A stretch of DNA of 64,000 bases, from contig NZ_JALJRK010000029.1 of assembly GCF_024519725.1 (NCBI RefSeq), forward strand, positions 1 through 64,000, read 5' to 3'. Of this stretch, positions 56,383 through 64,000 are shown piece after piece. Position 1 is the first letter of the stretch. The number at the start of each line of letters is the position of its first letter. This stretch comes from Microvirga sp. Mcv34. GTDB lineage: Bacteria; Pseudomonadota; Alphaproteobacteria; Rhizobiales; Beijerinckiaceae. Both the position numbers and the translations under genes were made by a program. The notes under the pieces were generated by a model. The model was given only the letters and a program-made list of their open reading frames with translations. It ran no database searches and was not told where the DNA came from.

Positions 56383-56742
56383 TCAGAACCTGGGGCTGGG
56401 AGACGAGGACAGGGTCGCCGGCAGGGTGGTGGCCGGAGGGTTCTGCGTCTTGAGGCGCTCGGTCTCGTAGCGCAGCTCGCGCGTCTCGCGCCGCAGCTGG
56501 CGGCGCGACTTGCGGTGCTTGCCCTGCGCGAGCCAGCTCGCCGTGCCGCCGATGATCACACCGAGCATGACGGCCGCGAAGATCACGGCGAAGAGCGGCA
56601 GCTGGGTGGCGAATTCCGGCGCGTCCTGGGAGAACGGATCGAGCGACAGAGTCACCGGCGCGCGGTTCGCCACCGCGAGCAGAACGACCAGGATGGCCAC
56701 CGGCAGAAGAATGAGCGCCTTCAGAAAGCGAATCACGAACAC
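56383..56742 (-). CDS. lapA: LapA-domain membrane protein
   Basis: A 119-residue inner-membrane protein with two hydrophobic segments (about residues 5-25 and 45-70). A charged coiled-coil follows (HRKSRRQLRRETRELRYETERL). LapA-domain proteins help assemble or regulate lipopolysaccharide synthesis with LapB in E. coli. The GTG start at 56742 lies 11 bases after the ihfB stop. Confidence 0.85.
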   Translation of the reverse strand: MFVIRFLKALILLPVAILVVLLAVANRAPVTLSLDPFSQDAPEFATQLPLFAVIFAAVMLGVIIGGTASWLAQGKHRKSRRQLRRETRELRYETERLKTQNPPATTLPATLSSSPSPRF

Positions 56743-56753
56743 CTCTCAAGCAA

Positions 56754-57068
56754 TCACTGGGCGGCCGCGGCCTTGAGCACCTTGGGAGCCGGAGCATTGA
56801 GCCGCTGACGCATTTCCTTGCCCGTCTTGAAGACGGGGACGACCTTTTCGGAGATGGAAACGGCTTCGCCCGTGCGCGGGTTGCGACCCGTGCGGGCGTC
56901 ACGCTTCTTCACCGAGAACGCGCCGAAGCCGCGCAGCTCGACCCGGTCGCCCCTGGCAAGGGCATCGCCGATCGTATCGAGAATCGCGTTCACGATCTTC
57001 TCCACATCGCGCTGGTAGAGATGCGGGTTCTGCTCGGCGATCTTGAGCACCAGTTCGGATTTGATCAT
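56754..57068 (-). CDS. ihfB: Integration host factor subunit beta
   Basis: A 104-residue HU/IHF-fold DNA-bending protein. The beta-arm is [20 protein letters not shown] with the conserved RNPRTGE Pro tip, and the N-terminus begins [19 protein letters not shown]. With IhfA it bends DNA at promoters and recombination sites. It follows sppA by 26 bases. Confidence 0.94.
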   Translation of the reverse strand: MIKSELVLKIAEQNPHLYQRDVEKIVNAILDTIGDALARGDRVELRGFGAFSVKKRDARTGRNPRTGEAVSISEKVVPVFKTGKEMRQRLNAPAPKVLKAAAAQ

Positions 57069-57094
57069 GGATTGGCTATATCTTTGACGTTGCT

Positions 57095-58060
57095 TTATTT
57101 TTCCGAAGGTTGCCAGACCGCCAGAAGGCCGTCAAGTTGCGCGATCTCCGCATGGGACGATGCGCGGCGCAAGCCGTCCGCCACCCGGTCGAAGCCGAAG
57201 AGGTCGGCCACGGTCGCGCCCATGGCGAAGAGGGACAGGTCCCGGTCGCTCTTCGGCTTCCAGTCCCGAATCGGCAGGTCCTTGGCCACGCCCTTGTTCT
57301 GCTCCAGCCAGGCGACAGCATCGCGCTCCGCGCCGATCCTGTCGACGAGCTTCATGGGCACGCCCTGACGGCCGCTGAACACCTGGCCGGTGGATGCGGC
57401 GGCCAGCTCGCTCTCGCTGAGGCGGCGGCGCTCGCGCACCAGGGTCTTGAACCAGTCATAGGTGTCGTTGACCACCGCCTGCATGGCCGCGCGGGCTTCT
57501 GGCGATGTAGGCTTGAAGGGGCTGGGCTCTGCCTTGAGCGGCGTGGACTTCACCTCCTCCAGCTTCACGCCGACCTGGCTCATGAGGCCCGACAGGTCGG
57601 GATATTGGAAGAGCACGCCGATGGAGCCCACGATGGAGGTCTCGCGCGCGACGATGTAATCGGTCGCGATGGCCGTGATGTAGCCGCCCGACGCGGCCGT
57701 GCCGTCGACGAAGGTGACGACGGGCTTCTTGTCGGCGAGGCGGCGGATGTTGCGGTAGAGCTCCTCGGAGCCGGTCGTGGTGCCGCCGGGGCTGTTGATG
57801 GAGATCACCACACCGGAGACCGCGCTCGATTCGCCGACCCGCTGCATCAGGTCGGCGAGGCGCTGGTTGCCGGTGATCACGCCGTCGACGGAGATGCGGG
57901 CGATCTGGTTCTGGATCGCCCCGTATCCGGCCCGGTCGGCGGCGGCATAGCCCAGCGCGGCCACGGCCGCGATGAGGCCCAGGAATCCCGCGACCCGCCA
58001 GAAGGAAAGCTTGCGGCGCAGACGGCGGCGGTCGGCGATGGCTTCGGCATCGATGGACAT
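57095..58060 (-). CDS. sppA: Signal peptide peptidase SppA, short form
   Basis: A 321-residue inner-membrane serine protease of the S49 family, half the size of E. coli SppA. One transmembrane segment lies at about residues 22-42. Active-site marks are [14 protein letters not shown] and the nucleophile Ser in [12 protein letters not shown], with the [15 protein letters not shown] loop. It degrades cleaved signal peptides. I start at the ATG 58060 with AAGAGA upstream; a frame to 58105 adds 15 residues. Confidence 0.92.
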   Translation of the reverse strand: MSIDAEAIADRRRLRRKLSFWRVAGFLGLIAAVAALGYAAADRAGYGAIQNQIARISVDGVITGNQRLADLMQRVGESSAVSGVVISINSPGGTTTGSEELYRNIRRLADKKPVVTFVDGTAASGGYITAIATDYIVARETSIVGSIGVLFQYPDLSGLMSQVGVKLEEVKSTPLKAEPSPFKPTSPEARAAMQAVVNDTYDWFKTLVRERRRLSESELAAASTGQVFSGRQGVPMKLVDRIGAERDAVAWLEQNKGVAKDLPIRDWKPKSDRDLSLFAMGATVADLFGFDRVADGLRRASSHAEIAQLDGLLAVWQPSEK

Positions 58061-58216
58061 CGATTGGTCTCTTGCTGGTTCCGGATCGGATGAGGAGGGC
58101 TGCACCCTAGAGCGGTTTGGATGCTTTTTCTAGGCTGCGGTCATGAATCCGCAACCGCTGAAAAGGCGCCCGTTCGCAAGCAGATAGGGCGGGAGGACAG
58201 CCGGCCAAGGAAAAAC

Positions 58217-59797
58217 CTACGTGGCCGTTCTCGTCAGACCTCGATCCATCGGCTCGCGCCGGGTGGACCCGACAGCAGCCTTTGGCCCTCGTGTCGTGGA
58301 CCTTCCGGAGATCGCGACTGAGGCTTCCTCTTCGGCATCCTGCGGCTCTCCCCAAAACTCGGCGACGCTCGGGCCGTTCCGCAGGAGCGGATCACGAATG
58401 AAGCCGAAGACCTCATGGAACCATACGCGCCGCCCCATCTGCGTGTACCATCGCATCGCGTGCCGAAGACCTTTGTCCGGCTGAAATAAGATCCTGTAGA
58501 GCGCTTTGGGGCGCATCTGAACAACGAGCTCCGTGAGTTTGAACCATAACAGGACCCGCCATGGCGGCATGTAGCGCGTGGCCAGGACCTGATGCTTGTA
58601 GTCCCATTTCCGGCGGTCGGTCTGGATGACGATCCGGCCGGCGGCCAGACGGAAGTACGGGGTCCACCGATGCGGCGTGACATAGAGCATCTGGATCTGA
58701 TCGGGATCATAGGAAAGCAGCTGGCGCAAACCTCGCCAGTGATCTCGATCCGTCTCCTCCTCGAAGCCTACGACCCAGGTCGCCATGGAAAGAATACCGT
58801 GCTGGCGCAGCAGGCGGATCGCTTCACGATCCGTGGCTGTCGCACCACCCTTGCGGATCATTTCGAGGGTCTTCGCGTCGGTATTCTCCAGCCCCAGGAG
58901 AAAACGCTGCCAACCTGCCTTCTTGTAGAGATGCAGAATATCGGCGTCGCGCACGATGTCGTCGGCACGGGTCGATCCAACAAGGATCAGGTCGACGTTT
59001 TCCGCGATCAGGGCCTCTAGAAAAACTCTCCACGACTTCTTGGAAACGGTCGGGTTCTCGTCGGCAAAGTTGATGACCTTGACGCCGTGCTCGCGGTGGA
59101 GGCGAGCAAGTTCCTGGGCGAATTTCACCGGATCGCGATGGCGCCAGCGGGTCCAGAAACCGCGCTGTCCGCAGTAATTGCACAGATGCGGGCATCCGCG
59201 CGAGAATTGCACCACGACGGCACGCAAGCCACCCCAGTAGCTATAGCGGGCGTGGTCGATGAGTTCCCATCCGACGCGGTAGGCGTCGAGGTCTTGGATG
59301 ACGGGTGCGGGTGCCGTGGCTTTCGGGCCTTCTCCCGTCCGGTAAGCAATACCCTGTACATCCGAAAGGCGACTCCCATTCTGGAAAGCAGCCACGAGCC
59401 GGCGCGTCGTTTCCTCGCCTTCGCCGCGCACAATGGTATCGACATAAGGCTCTTCCGCGAGGATTTCGCGCCAGTGATAGGTGGGATAGACGCCGCCATA
59501 GACGATGCGGGCATGCGGCAGCTGACCGGCAACAGCGCGAGCCACGGCACTGATGATCGGGTGGCCGGAAGTGGAACCGGAATGGCCGAACATGACGATG
59601 TCCGGGCTTAGGCCAACCACCTCTCGGACGATGGCCTCTAGTGGCATCGGGCCGAACTCCCCATCGACCAGATGAACCTCGTGGCCGTCGTCGATCAGCG
59701 GCCCGCCGACAGAGAGGAGGCCCAACGGCGGGAGATGATCGTCCGGAATCCGGCTGCCAATGGATGGGTGGGGAACATTGACGAGCACGATCTGCAT
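58217..59797 (-). CDS. bchE: BchE-like B12-binding radical SAM protein (anaerobic Mg-protoporphyrin monomethyl ester cyclase)
   Basis: A 526-residue protein. The N-terminal B12-binding-like Rossmann part (about 1-140) holds VMFGHSGSTSGHP and IVYGGVYPTYHWREIL. The radical SAM core has C202xxxC206xxC209 in SRGCPHLCNYCGQRGFW. Overall similarity is to BchE, which makes the isocyclic ring of bacteriochlorophyll without oxygen. No other bch, puf or crt gene is in the window. It is inserted between rpsA and sppA, which are normally adjacent in this order of bacteria. Confidence 0.85.
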   Translation of the reverse strand: MQIVLVNVPHPSIGSRIPDDHLPPLGLLSVGGPLIDDGHEVHLVDGEFGPMPLEAIVREVVGLSPDIVMFGHSGSTSGHPIISAVARAVAGQLPHARIVYGGVYPTYHWREILAEEPYVDTIVRGEGEETTRRLVAAFQNGSRLSDVQGIAYRTGEGPKATAPAPVIQDLDAYRVGWELIDHARYSYWGGLRAVVVQFSRGCPHLCNYCGQRGFWTRWRHRDPVKFAQELARLHREHGVKVINFADENPTVSKKSWRVFLEALIAENVDLILVGSTRADDIVRDADILHLYKKAGWQRFLLGLENTDAKTLEMIRKGGATATDREAIRLLRQHGILSMATWVVGFEEETDRDHWRGLRQLLSYDPDQIQMLYVTPHRWTPYFRLAAGRIVIQTDRRKWDYKHQVLATRYMPPWRVLLWFKLTELVVQMRPKALYRILFQPDKGLRHAMRWYTQMGRRVWFHEVFGFIRDPLLRNGPSVAEFWGEPQDAEEEASVAISGRSTTRGPKAAVGSTRREPMDRGLTRTAT

Positions 59798-60002
59798 GCC
59801 GGGAACCAGGATCTACAGGATCGGCCTGCGATCCGGACAGAATCCTAGAACTTTATTACGTTTAATCAAGATCGACTTGCTCGACAGTATCAGACCTGAA
59901 AGTGGGTCGACTTTTGCCGACGCGGCCCTTGGGGCCCGCACGATGTTGCAATGCCGGCTCTTACGGCTCCGATATGAGCCCCCGCGCCGAACCGCGCGGC
60001 CC

Positions 60003-60034
60003 AAAAAAATCCCCGGGCTTTTCAGCCCGGGGAT
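60003..60034 (-). terminator. Rho-independent terminator of rpsA
   Basis: Stem TCCCCGGGCT / AGCCCGGGGA (60010-60033) with a 4-base loop. On the minus strand it is followed by seven T (A-run at 60003-60009). It closes rpsA and isolates the bchE gene behind it. Confidence 0.93.
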
Positions 60035-60062
60035 CCATCGAACTCTGAAAGTCAGAACCCGA

Positions 60063-61760
60063 TTACTTCTTGTCCTTGGCCTTCAGGGCGGCGCCCAGGA
60101 TGTCGCCGAGCGAGGCACCCGAATCGGTCGAGCCGTACTGAGCCATGGCCTCCTTCTCCTCAGCGACCTCGAGGGCCTTGATGGAGACGGTGACGCGGCG
60201 GGCCTTGCGGTCGAACTGCGTGACGCGGGCATCGAGCTTCTCGCCGGCGGCGAAGCGCTCGGGGCGCTGGTCGGCGCGGTCACGAGCGAGCTCGTTGCGC
60301 TTGATGAAGGTGGTGAGGTCGGTGTCGACGATCTTCACCTCCAGGCCGCCGTCCTTCACCTCGAGAACCTCGCAGGTGACGATCTGGCCCTTCTTGATCT
60401 CGCCGGCTTCGGCGAAGGGGTCGCCCGCAAGCTGCTTGATGCCAAGGGAGATGCGCTCCTTCTCGACGTCCACGTCGAGAACCTGAGCGCGGACGACGTC
60501 GCCCTTCTTGAAGTCGTCGATGACCTGCTCGCCCGGACGGTTCCAGTCGAGGTCCGAGAGGTGGACCATGCCGTCGACGTCGTTCTCGAGACCGATGAAC
60601 AGACCGAACTCGGTCTTGTTCTTGACCTCGCCTTCGACTTCGGAGCCGACAGGGTGCTTCTCGGCGAAGGCTTCCCACGGGTTCTGGAGCGTCTGCTTCA
60701 GGCCGAGCGAGATGCGGCGCTTCACCTGGTCGACCTCGAGAATCACGACCTCAACCTCCTGCGAGGTGGAGATGATCTTGCCGGGGTGGACGTTCTTCTT
60801 GGTCCAGGACATCTCGGACACGTGGATCAGGCCTTCGATGCCCGGCTCCAGCTCCACGAACGCGCCGTAATCGGTGATGTTCGTGACGCGGCCCTTCAGC
60901 TTCGCGCCGACGGGGTAACGGGCGGCGATGCCCTCCCACGGATCGGCGAGCAGCTGCTTGATGCCCAGCGAGATGCGGTGCGTCTCGTGGTTGATCTTGA
61001 TGATCTTCACCTTCACCGTCTGGCCGATGGTTACGACCTCGGACGGATGGTTGACGCGGCGCCATGCCATGTCGGTGACGTGCAGCAGGCCATCGATGCC
61101 GCCGAGATCAACGAACGCACCGTACTCGGTGATGTTCTTGACCACGCCGTCGATGACCTGACCCTCTTCGAGGTTGGCCACGAGCTCGGAGCGCTGCTCG
61201 GCGCGGCTCTCTTCGAGAACCGTGCGGCGCGACACGACGATGTTGCCGCGGCGGCGGTCCATCTTGAGGATCTGGAACGGCTGAGCCACGCCCATGAGCG
61301 GGGTGACGTCGCGGACCGGGCGGATGTCGACCTGCGAGCGGGGCAGGAACGCCACGGCGCCGTCGAGGTCGACCGTGTAGCCGCCCTTCACCTGGTTGAA
61401 GATCGTGCCGTTGACGCGCTCGCCGGCCTCGAAGGCCTTCTCGAGCTTCACCCACGACTCTTCGCGGCGAGCCTTGTCACGGGAGATGACGGCCTCGCCC
61501 AGCGCATTCTCGATGCGCTCGACATAGACCTCGACCTCGTCGCCGACGACCACGGTCTGGTCGCGGTTCGGGCCGGCAAATTCCTTAAGAGCGACACGAC
61601 CTTCGGTCTTGGCGCCGATATCGATGACCGCGACGTCCTTTTCGATCGCGACCACCTTGCCCTTCACGACCGAGCCTTCGCTGATCTCGTTCGTGCGGAA
61701 GGATTCTTCGAGCAGGGCCGCGAAATCTTCACGGCTCGGCTGTTGCAAAGCTGCAGACAT
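60063..61760 (-). CDS. rpsA: 30S ribosomal protein S1
   Basis: A 565-residue protein with six S1 RNA-binding repeats, each with a GxVxxIxxxGAFV-type strand (for example VVKNITEYGAFVDLGG and RVTNITDYGAFVELEP). S1 brings mRNA to the ribosome, important for leaders with weak ribosome sites. The start at 61760 is preceded by AGGAGA. The gene directly upstream in this region is usually cmk; here an MFS transporter is found instead. Confidence 0.97.
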   Translation of the reverse strand: MSAALQQPSREDFAALLEESFRTNEISEGSVVKGKVVAIEKDVAVIDIGAKTEGRVALKEFAGPNRDQTVVVGDEVEVYVERIENALGEAVISRDKARREESWVKLEKAFEAGERVNGTIFNQVKGGYTVDLDGAVAFLPRSQVDIRPVRDVTPLMGVAQPFQILKMDRRRGNIVVSRRTVLEESRAEQRSELVANLEEGQVIDGVVKNITEYGAFVDLGGIDGLLHVTDMAWRRVNHPSEVVTIGQTVKVKIIKINHETHRISLGIKQLLADPWEGIAARYPVGAKLKGRVTNITDYGAFVELEPGIEGLIHVSEMSWTKKNVHPGKIISTSQEVEVVILEVDQVKRRISLGLKQTLQNPWEAFAEKHPVGSEVEGEVKNKTEFGLFIGLENDVDGMVHLSDLDWNRPGEQVIDDFKKGDVVRAQVLDVDVEKERISLGIKQLAGDPFAEAGEIKKGQIVTCEVLEVKDGGLEVKIVDTDLTTFIKRNELARDRADQRPERFAAGEKLDARVTQFDRKARRVTVSIKALEVAEEKEAMAQYGSTDSGASLGDILGAALKAKDKK

Positions 61761-62093
61761 AGGTTCTCCTGAATGGCCCTCGTTTAAAGGGGCAACGCCG
61801 GCGGCTCGTGTTAACGGGCCGTTTCCAGCCGCCGCTGCCTGAGGACGCCCCTTCTAGGGCCATGTCCGAGGCATGCCGCTCATCGAGCGGGCCGGCGTAT
61901 CATCAGCGGATGGAAACGCTTGTACCGACAGGACTTTTCGGAACACCGCGAGGGCGCGGAACACGCACCCTTACGCAACGATAACCGTCAATGTCTTGTC
62001 GGATGGAGGTTCTAATATCCCAAATGGCCTCGGACCACAAGGCTTTCAAGGATTTGAGCCTCCCCGGCGCTCTGCGGGGAGGCTCGGGACGGC
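61761..62093. promoter_or_regulatory. rpsA leader and MFS 3' region
   Basis: A 333-base gap with the promoter of rpsA and the end of the MFS transcript. I see the rpsA ribosome site and the hairpin at 62056-62085; no gene or known riboswitch was recognised. Confidence 0.5.
62056..62085 (-). terminator. Hairpin downstream of the MFS gene
   Basis: Perfect 11-base arms GAGCCTCCCCG / CGGGGAGGCTC with an 8-base loop, 8 bases after the MFS stop on the minus strand. Only AAATCC follows, without a T-run, so it is a weak or Rho-assisted terminator. Confidence 0.6.
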
Positions 62094-63395
62094 TCAGTCC
62101 TCGTGGATCAGGCTGTGCTGGCGGGTGTCCTTCATGCGCAGGTAGACGATGAGGGACAGGCCGACCATGACGGTCACGTACCAGAAGAAACCGTATTCCA
62201 TCCCGGCCTGCTTGAACCAGAGCGCCACGTATTCGGCGGTGCCGCCGAAGACCGTGTTGGCGATGGCATAGGGAAGCGCCACCCCCAGGGCCCGGATATG
62301 GGCCGGGAACATCTCGGCCTTCACCACGGCGTTGATCGACGTGTAGCCGGTGACGATCACCAGGGCCGCGAGGCACAGGGCGAAGGCCGTGGTGGGATCC
62401 TTCGTGCCGGCCAGCGTCGAGAAGATCAGGTAGGTGAACAGCACGCCGAGCACGCCGAAGCCGACCATCAGGGGCTTGCGGCCGATCCTGTCGGACAGGG
62501 CGCCCGCCGCCGGCTGGATCACCATGAACACGAACAGGGCCGCCGCCGTGATCTGGCTCGCCGCCTCGCGGGAGAAGCCCGAGGTGTTGACCAGGAACTT
62601 CTGCAGGTAGGTGGTGTAGGCGTAGAAGGCCAGCGTGCCGCCGGCGGTCAGCGCGATCACCGTGAAGGCCTCGCGGGGGTACTTCGTGAAGAGCGCGAGG
62701 CCGCTGGAGCGGGGCCCCTTCGCGTCCTTGTTGGCGTTCTTATAGGATTCCGTCTCGGCGAGGCCGCGGCGGAGGTAGAACACGATCACCGCGAGCACGC
62801 CGCCGATGGCGAAGGGAATGCGCCAGCCCCAGGCTTCGAGGTTCTGCTCGGTCATGACCTGCTGCAGGACCAGCAGCACGGCGAGAGCCAGGAGCTGGCC
62901 GGAGATCAGGGTCACGTACTGGAAGCTGGAGAAGAAGCCGCGGCGGCTCTTGCCCGCCATCTCGCTGAGGTAAGTGGCGCTGGCGCCGTACTCGCCGCCG
63001 ACGCTGATGCCCTGGAGCAGGCGCGCCAGGACGAGGACGATCGGGGCGAACACGCCGATGCTGTCATAGCCCGGCGTGACGGCGATCATGAGCGAGCCCG
63101 TGCACATGAGCGTCACGGACAGGGTCAGGCCGGCCTTGCGGCCCCGGCGGTCCGCATAGATGCCCATGATCCAGGCGCCGATGGGGCGCATGAGGAACCC
63201 GACCGCGAAGACGGCGGCGGCGTTCAGAAGCTGGGCGGTCTGGTCGCCCTTGGGAAAGAAGATGGGGGCGAAATAGAGGGTGAAAGCGGAATAGACGTAC
63301 CAGTCGTACCACTCGACCATATTGCCGGCCGATCCGCCGAGGATCGACTTCAGGCGGCCTTTCTGGTCGGCGACACTGTTTTTCATCAACATCAT
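62094..63395 (-). CDS. MHS-family MFS transporter (alpha-ketoglutarate/dicarboxylate permease type)
   Basis: A 433-residue inner-membrane proton symporter with about twelve hydrophobic segments. Family marks are GNMVEWYDWYVYSAF (first helix), GIYADRRGRKAGL (loop 2-3), QGISVGGEYGASATYLSEM and GALSDRIGRKPLM. The closest known type is KgtP/ShiA-like metabolite:H+ symport, probably of a carboxylate. The ATG at 63395 is followed by other ATGs, so the start may be a few residues later. It separates rpsA from the normal cmk neighbour. Confidence 0.92.
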   Translation of the reverse strand: MMLMKNSVADQKGRLKSILGGSAGNMVEWYDWYVYSAFTLYFAPIFFPKGDQTAQLLNAAAVFAVGFLMRPIGAWIMGIYADRRGRKAGLTLSVTLMCTGSLMIAVTPGYDSIGVFAPIVLVLARLLQGISVGGEYGASATYLSEMAGKSRRGFFSSFQYVTLISGQLLALAVLLVLQQVMTEQNLEAWGWRIPFAIGGVLAVIVFYLRRGLAETESYKNANKDAKGPRSSGLALFTKYPREAFTVIALTAGGTLAFYAYTTYLQKFLVNTSGFSREAASQITAAALFVFMVIQPAAGALSDRIGRKPLMVGFGVLGVLFTYLIFSTLAGTKDPTTAFALCLAALVIVTGYTSINAVVKAEMFPAHIRALGVALPYAIANTVFGGTAEYVALWFKQAGMEYGFFWYVTVMVGLSLIVYLRMKDTRQHSLIHED

Positions 63396-63568
63396 GCGAC
63401 TCGTTTTCCAACGGGGGCACGCTCTCCGAACCGAGGGAGGGCATGGCTTTGCAACGAAATGGAAGGATTGTCGGAAGGGGGCGGCAGCGATTGGCGTCCC
63501 GCTGCGGCCTTATGGATTTGAAACCGACATAGTACTGCCCTGCCCTTGGGTCAAACTGGACCCTTTGG

Positions 63569-64000
63569 TCAAACCGGCCAGTCCGAGCGCCGGGCTTGGG
63601 CGACCGCCCAACTGAGAGCCTGTTCGAGCCGGTCGTTGCCCCAGAACATCTCCCCGTCCTCGGTGAAGAAGGTGGGCGCGCCGAAGAGGCCGCGGGACTG
63701 GACCTCGTCGCCCATCCGGCGCAGGCGCGTCTTGTTGGCCTCTCCTTGGGCCTTGGCGAGAACGGCCTCGGCCTCGAACCCCATCCCGGTCAGGATCGCG
63801 GCCAGCTCGGCCGGATCGGCGATGTCGCGGCCCTCGCCGAACTCGGCCGTATAGACGGCTTTCGTGAAGGCCGGTGTCCAGCCGGGCTCGACCCCGAGGA
63901 GCGCGATGCGCGCCGCCAGGAGCCCGTTCTGCGGGAAGGTCTTGGGACGGTAGAAGGGCAGCCCGAGCCGGGCGGCCTCCCGCTCCATGTCCCGCCACAT
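63569..64000 (-). CDS. DsbA-family 2-hydroxychromene-2-carboxylate isomerase-like protein, partial
   Basis: The last ~143 residues of a thioredoxin-fold protein cut by the right edge; its start lies outside. It holds RPKTFPQNGLLAARI and the cis-Pro loop GLFGAPTFFTEDGEMFWGNDRLEQAL. These are the marks of the HCCA isomerase / kappa-class GST group, which uses glutathione in aromatic degradation or detoxification. The reading frame stays open to the edge. Confidence 0.85.
   Translation of the reverse strand: MWRDMEREAARLGLPFYRPKTFPQNGLLAARIALLGVEPGWTPAFTKAVYTAEFGEGRDIADPAELAAILTGMGFEAEAVLAKAQGEANKTRLRRMGDEVQSRGLFGAPTFFTEDGEMFWGNDRLEQALSWAVAQARRSDWPV

Noticed and set aside
59860-59890. TTGATTAAACGTAA upstream of bchE as an FNR/FixK box
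   Set aside because: Only the first half (TTGAT) matches; the second half is CGTAA instead of ATCAA. It is too weak to call oxygen control.

Overview
The window is high-GC DNA from an alphaproteobacterium, almost certainly of the order Hyphomicrobiales (Rhizobiales). This is inferred from gene content and order: pckA, chvI, chvG, hprK, PTS EIIA, HPr, ahcY, divL, tsaE-kinase, murU, addB, addA and trxA, followed by folC, accD, trpA, trpB, trpF, lapA, ihfB, sppA and rpsA. Genus cannot be fixed from the sequence alone; a Methylobacteriaceae-like genus is one possibility. No tRNA, rRNA, CRISPR array, insertion sequence or prophage gene was seen.

Positions 1-28.5 kb are an accessory carbohydrate/carboxylate catabolism region built from several modules. 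Module A (minus strand, 7947 to 1945) is a sugar ABC importer (binding protein and two permeases) followed by a Gfo/Idh/MocA dehydrogenase, an SMP-30 lactonase and a uronate dehydrogenase. A matching ATPase is cut by the left edge, and another dehydrogenase (750-1850) lies between them on the plus strand. Module B (plus, 8310-10750) is a Gfo/Idh/MocA protein with four conserved-looking cysteines plus an Ldh2-type dehydrogenase. Module C (minus, 18161 to 10825) is a tight seven-gene operon: an NMT1/SsuA-type ABC importer, an enolase-superfamily enzyme, a Gfo/Idh/MocA dehydrogenase, a DUF993 protein and a TIM-barrel isomerase. A TetR gene lies upstream and a near-palindromic operator sits in the promoter region. 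Its substrate is unknown, and it is the best candidate here for an undescribed pathway. Module D (19194-28496) holds a TctC-type binding protein, a divergent DapA-like enzyme, an FAD-linked 2-hydroxyacid dehydrogenase, a FadR-type regulator, an IlvD/Edd sugar-acid dehydratase, an aldose mutarotase, an SDR and a DMT exporter. Together these suggest a non-phosphorylative aldonate pathway. Related TTGTATG-type sites occur before modules A/B and before several genes of D.

Positions 29-42 kb are the conserved envelope/carbon-regulation and cell-cycle block: pckA, the ChvG-ChvI two-component system, a short HPr kinase, PTS EIIA and HPr, ahcY with a 20-bp palindromic operator, and the atypical kinase DivL. 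DivL has Tyr in place of the phospho-accepting His, and a full CtrA box lies upstream of its gene. A TsaE domain fused to an AmgK-like sugar kinase follows, then MurU.

Positions 42-64 kb are housekeeping: AddAB recombination nuclease, thioredoxin, a DUF930 protein with an unusual hairpin leader, FolC, AccD, the trp genes, an ornithine-cyclodeaminase-family protein, LapA, IHF-beta, SppA and ribosomal protein S1. A BchE-type B12/radical-SAM cyclase gene is inserted between sppA and rpsA. An MHS-family carboxylate symporter and a partial DsbA-family isomerase end the window. A nested inverted repeat occurs twice (19059-19166 and 52403-52506).
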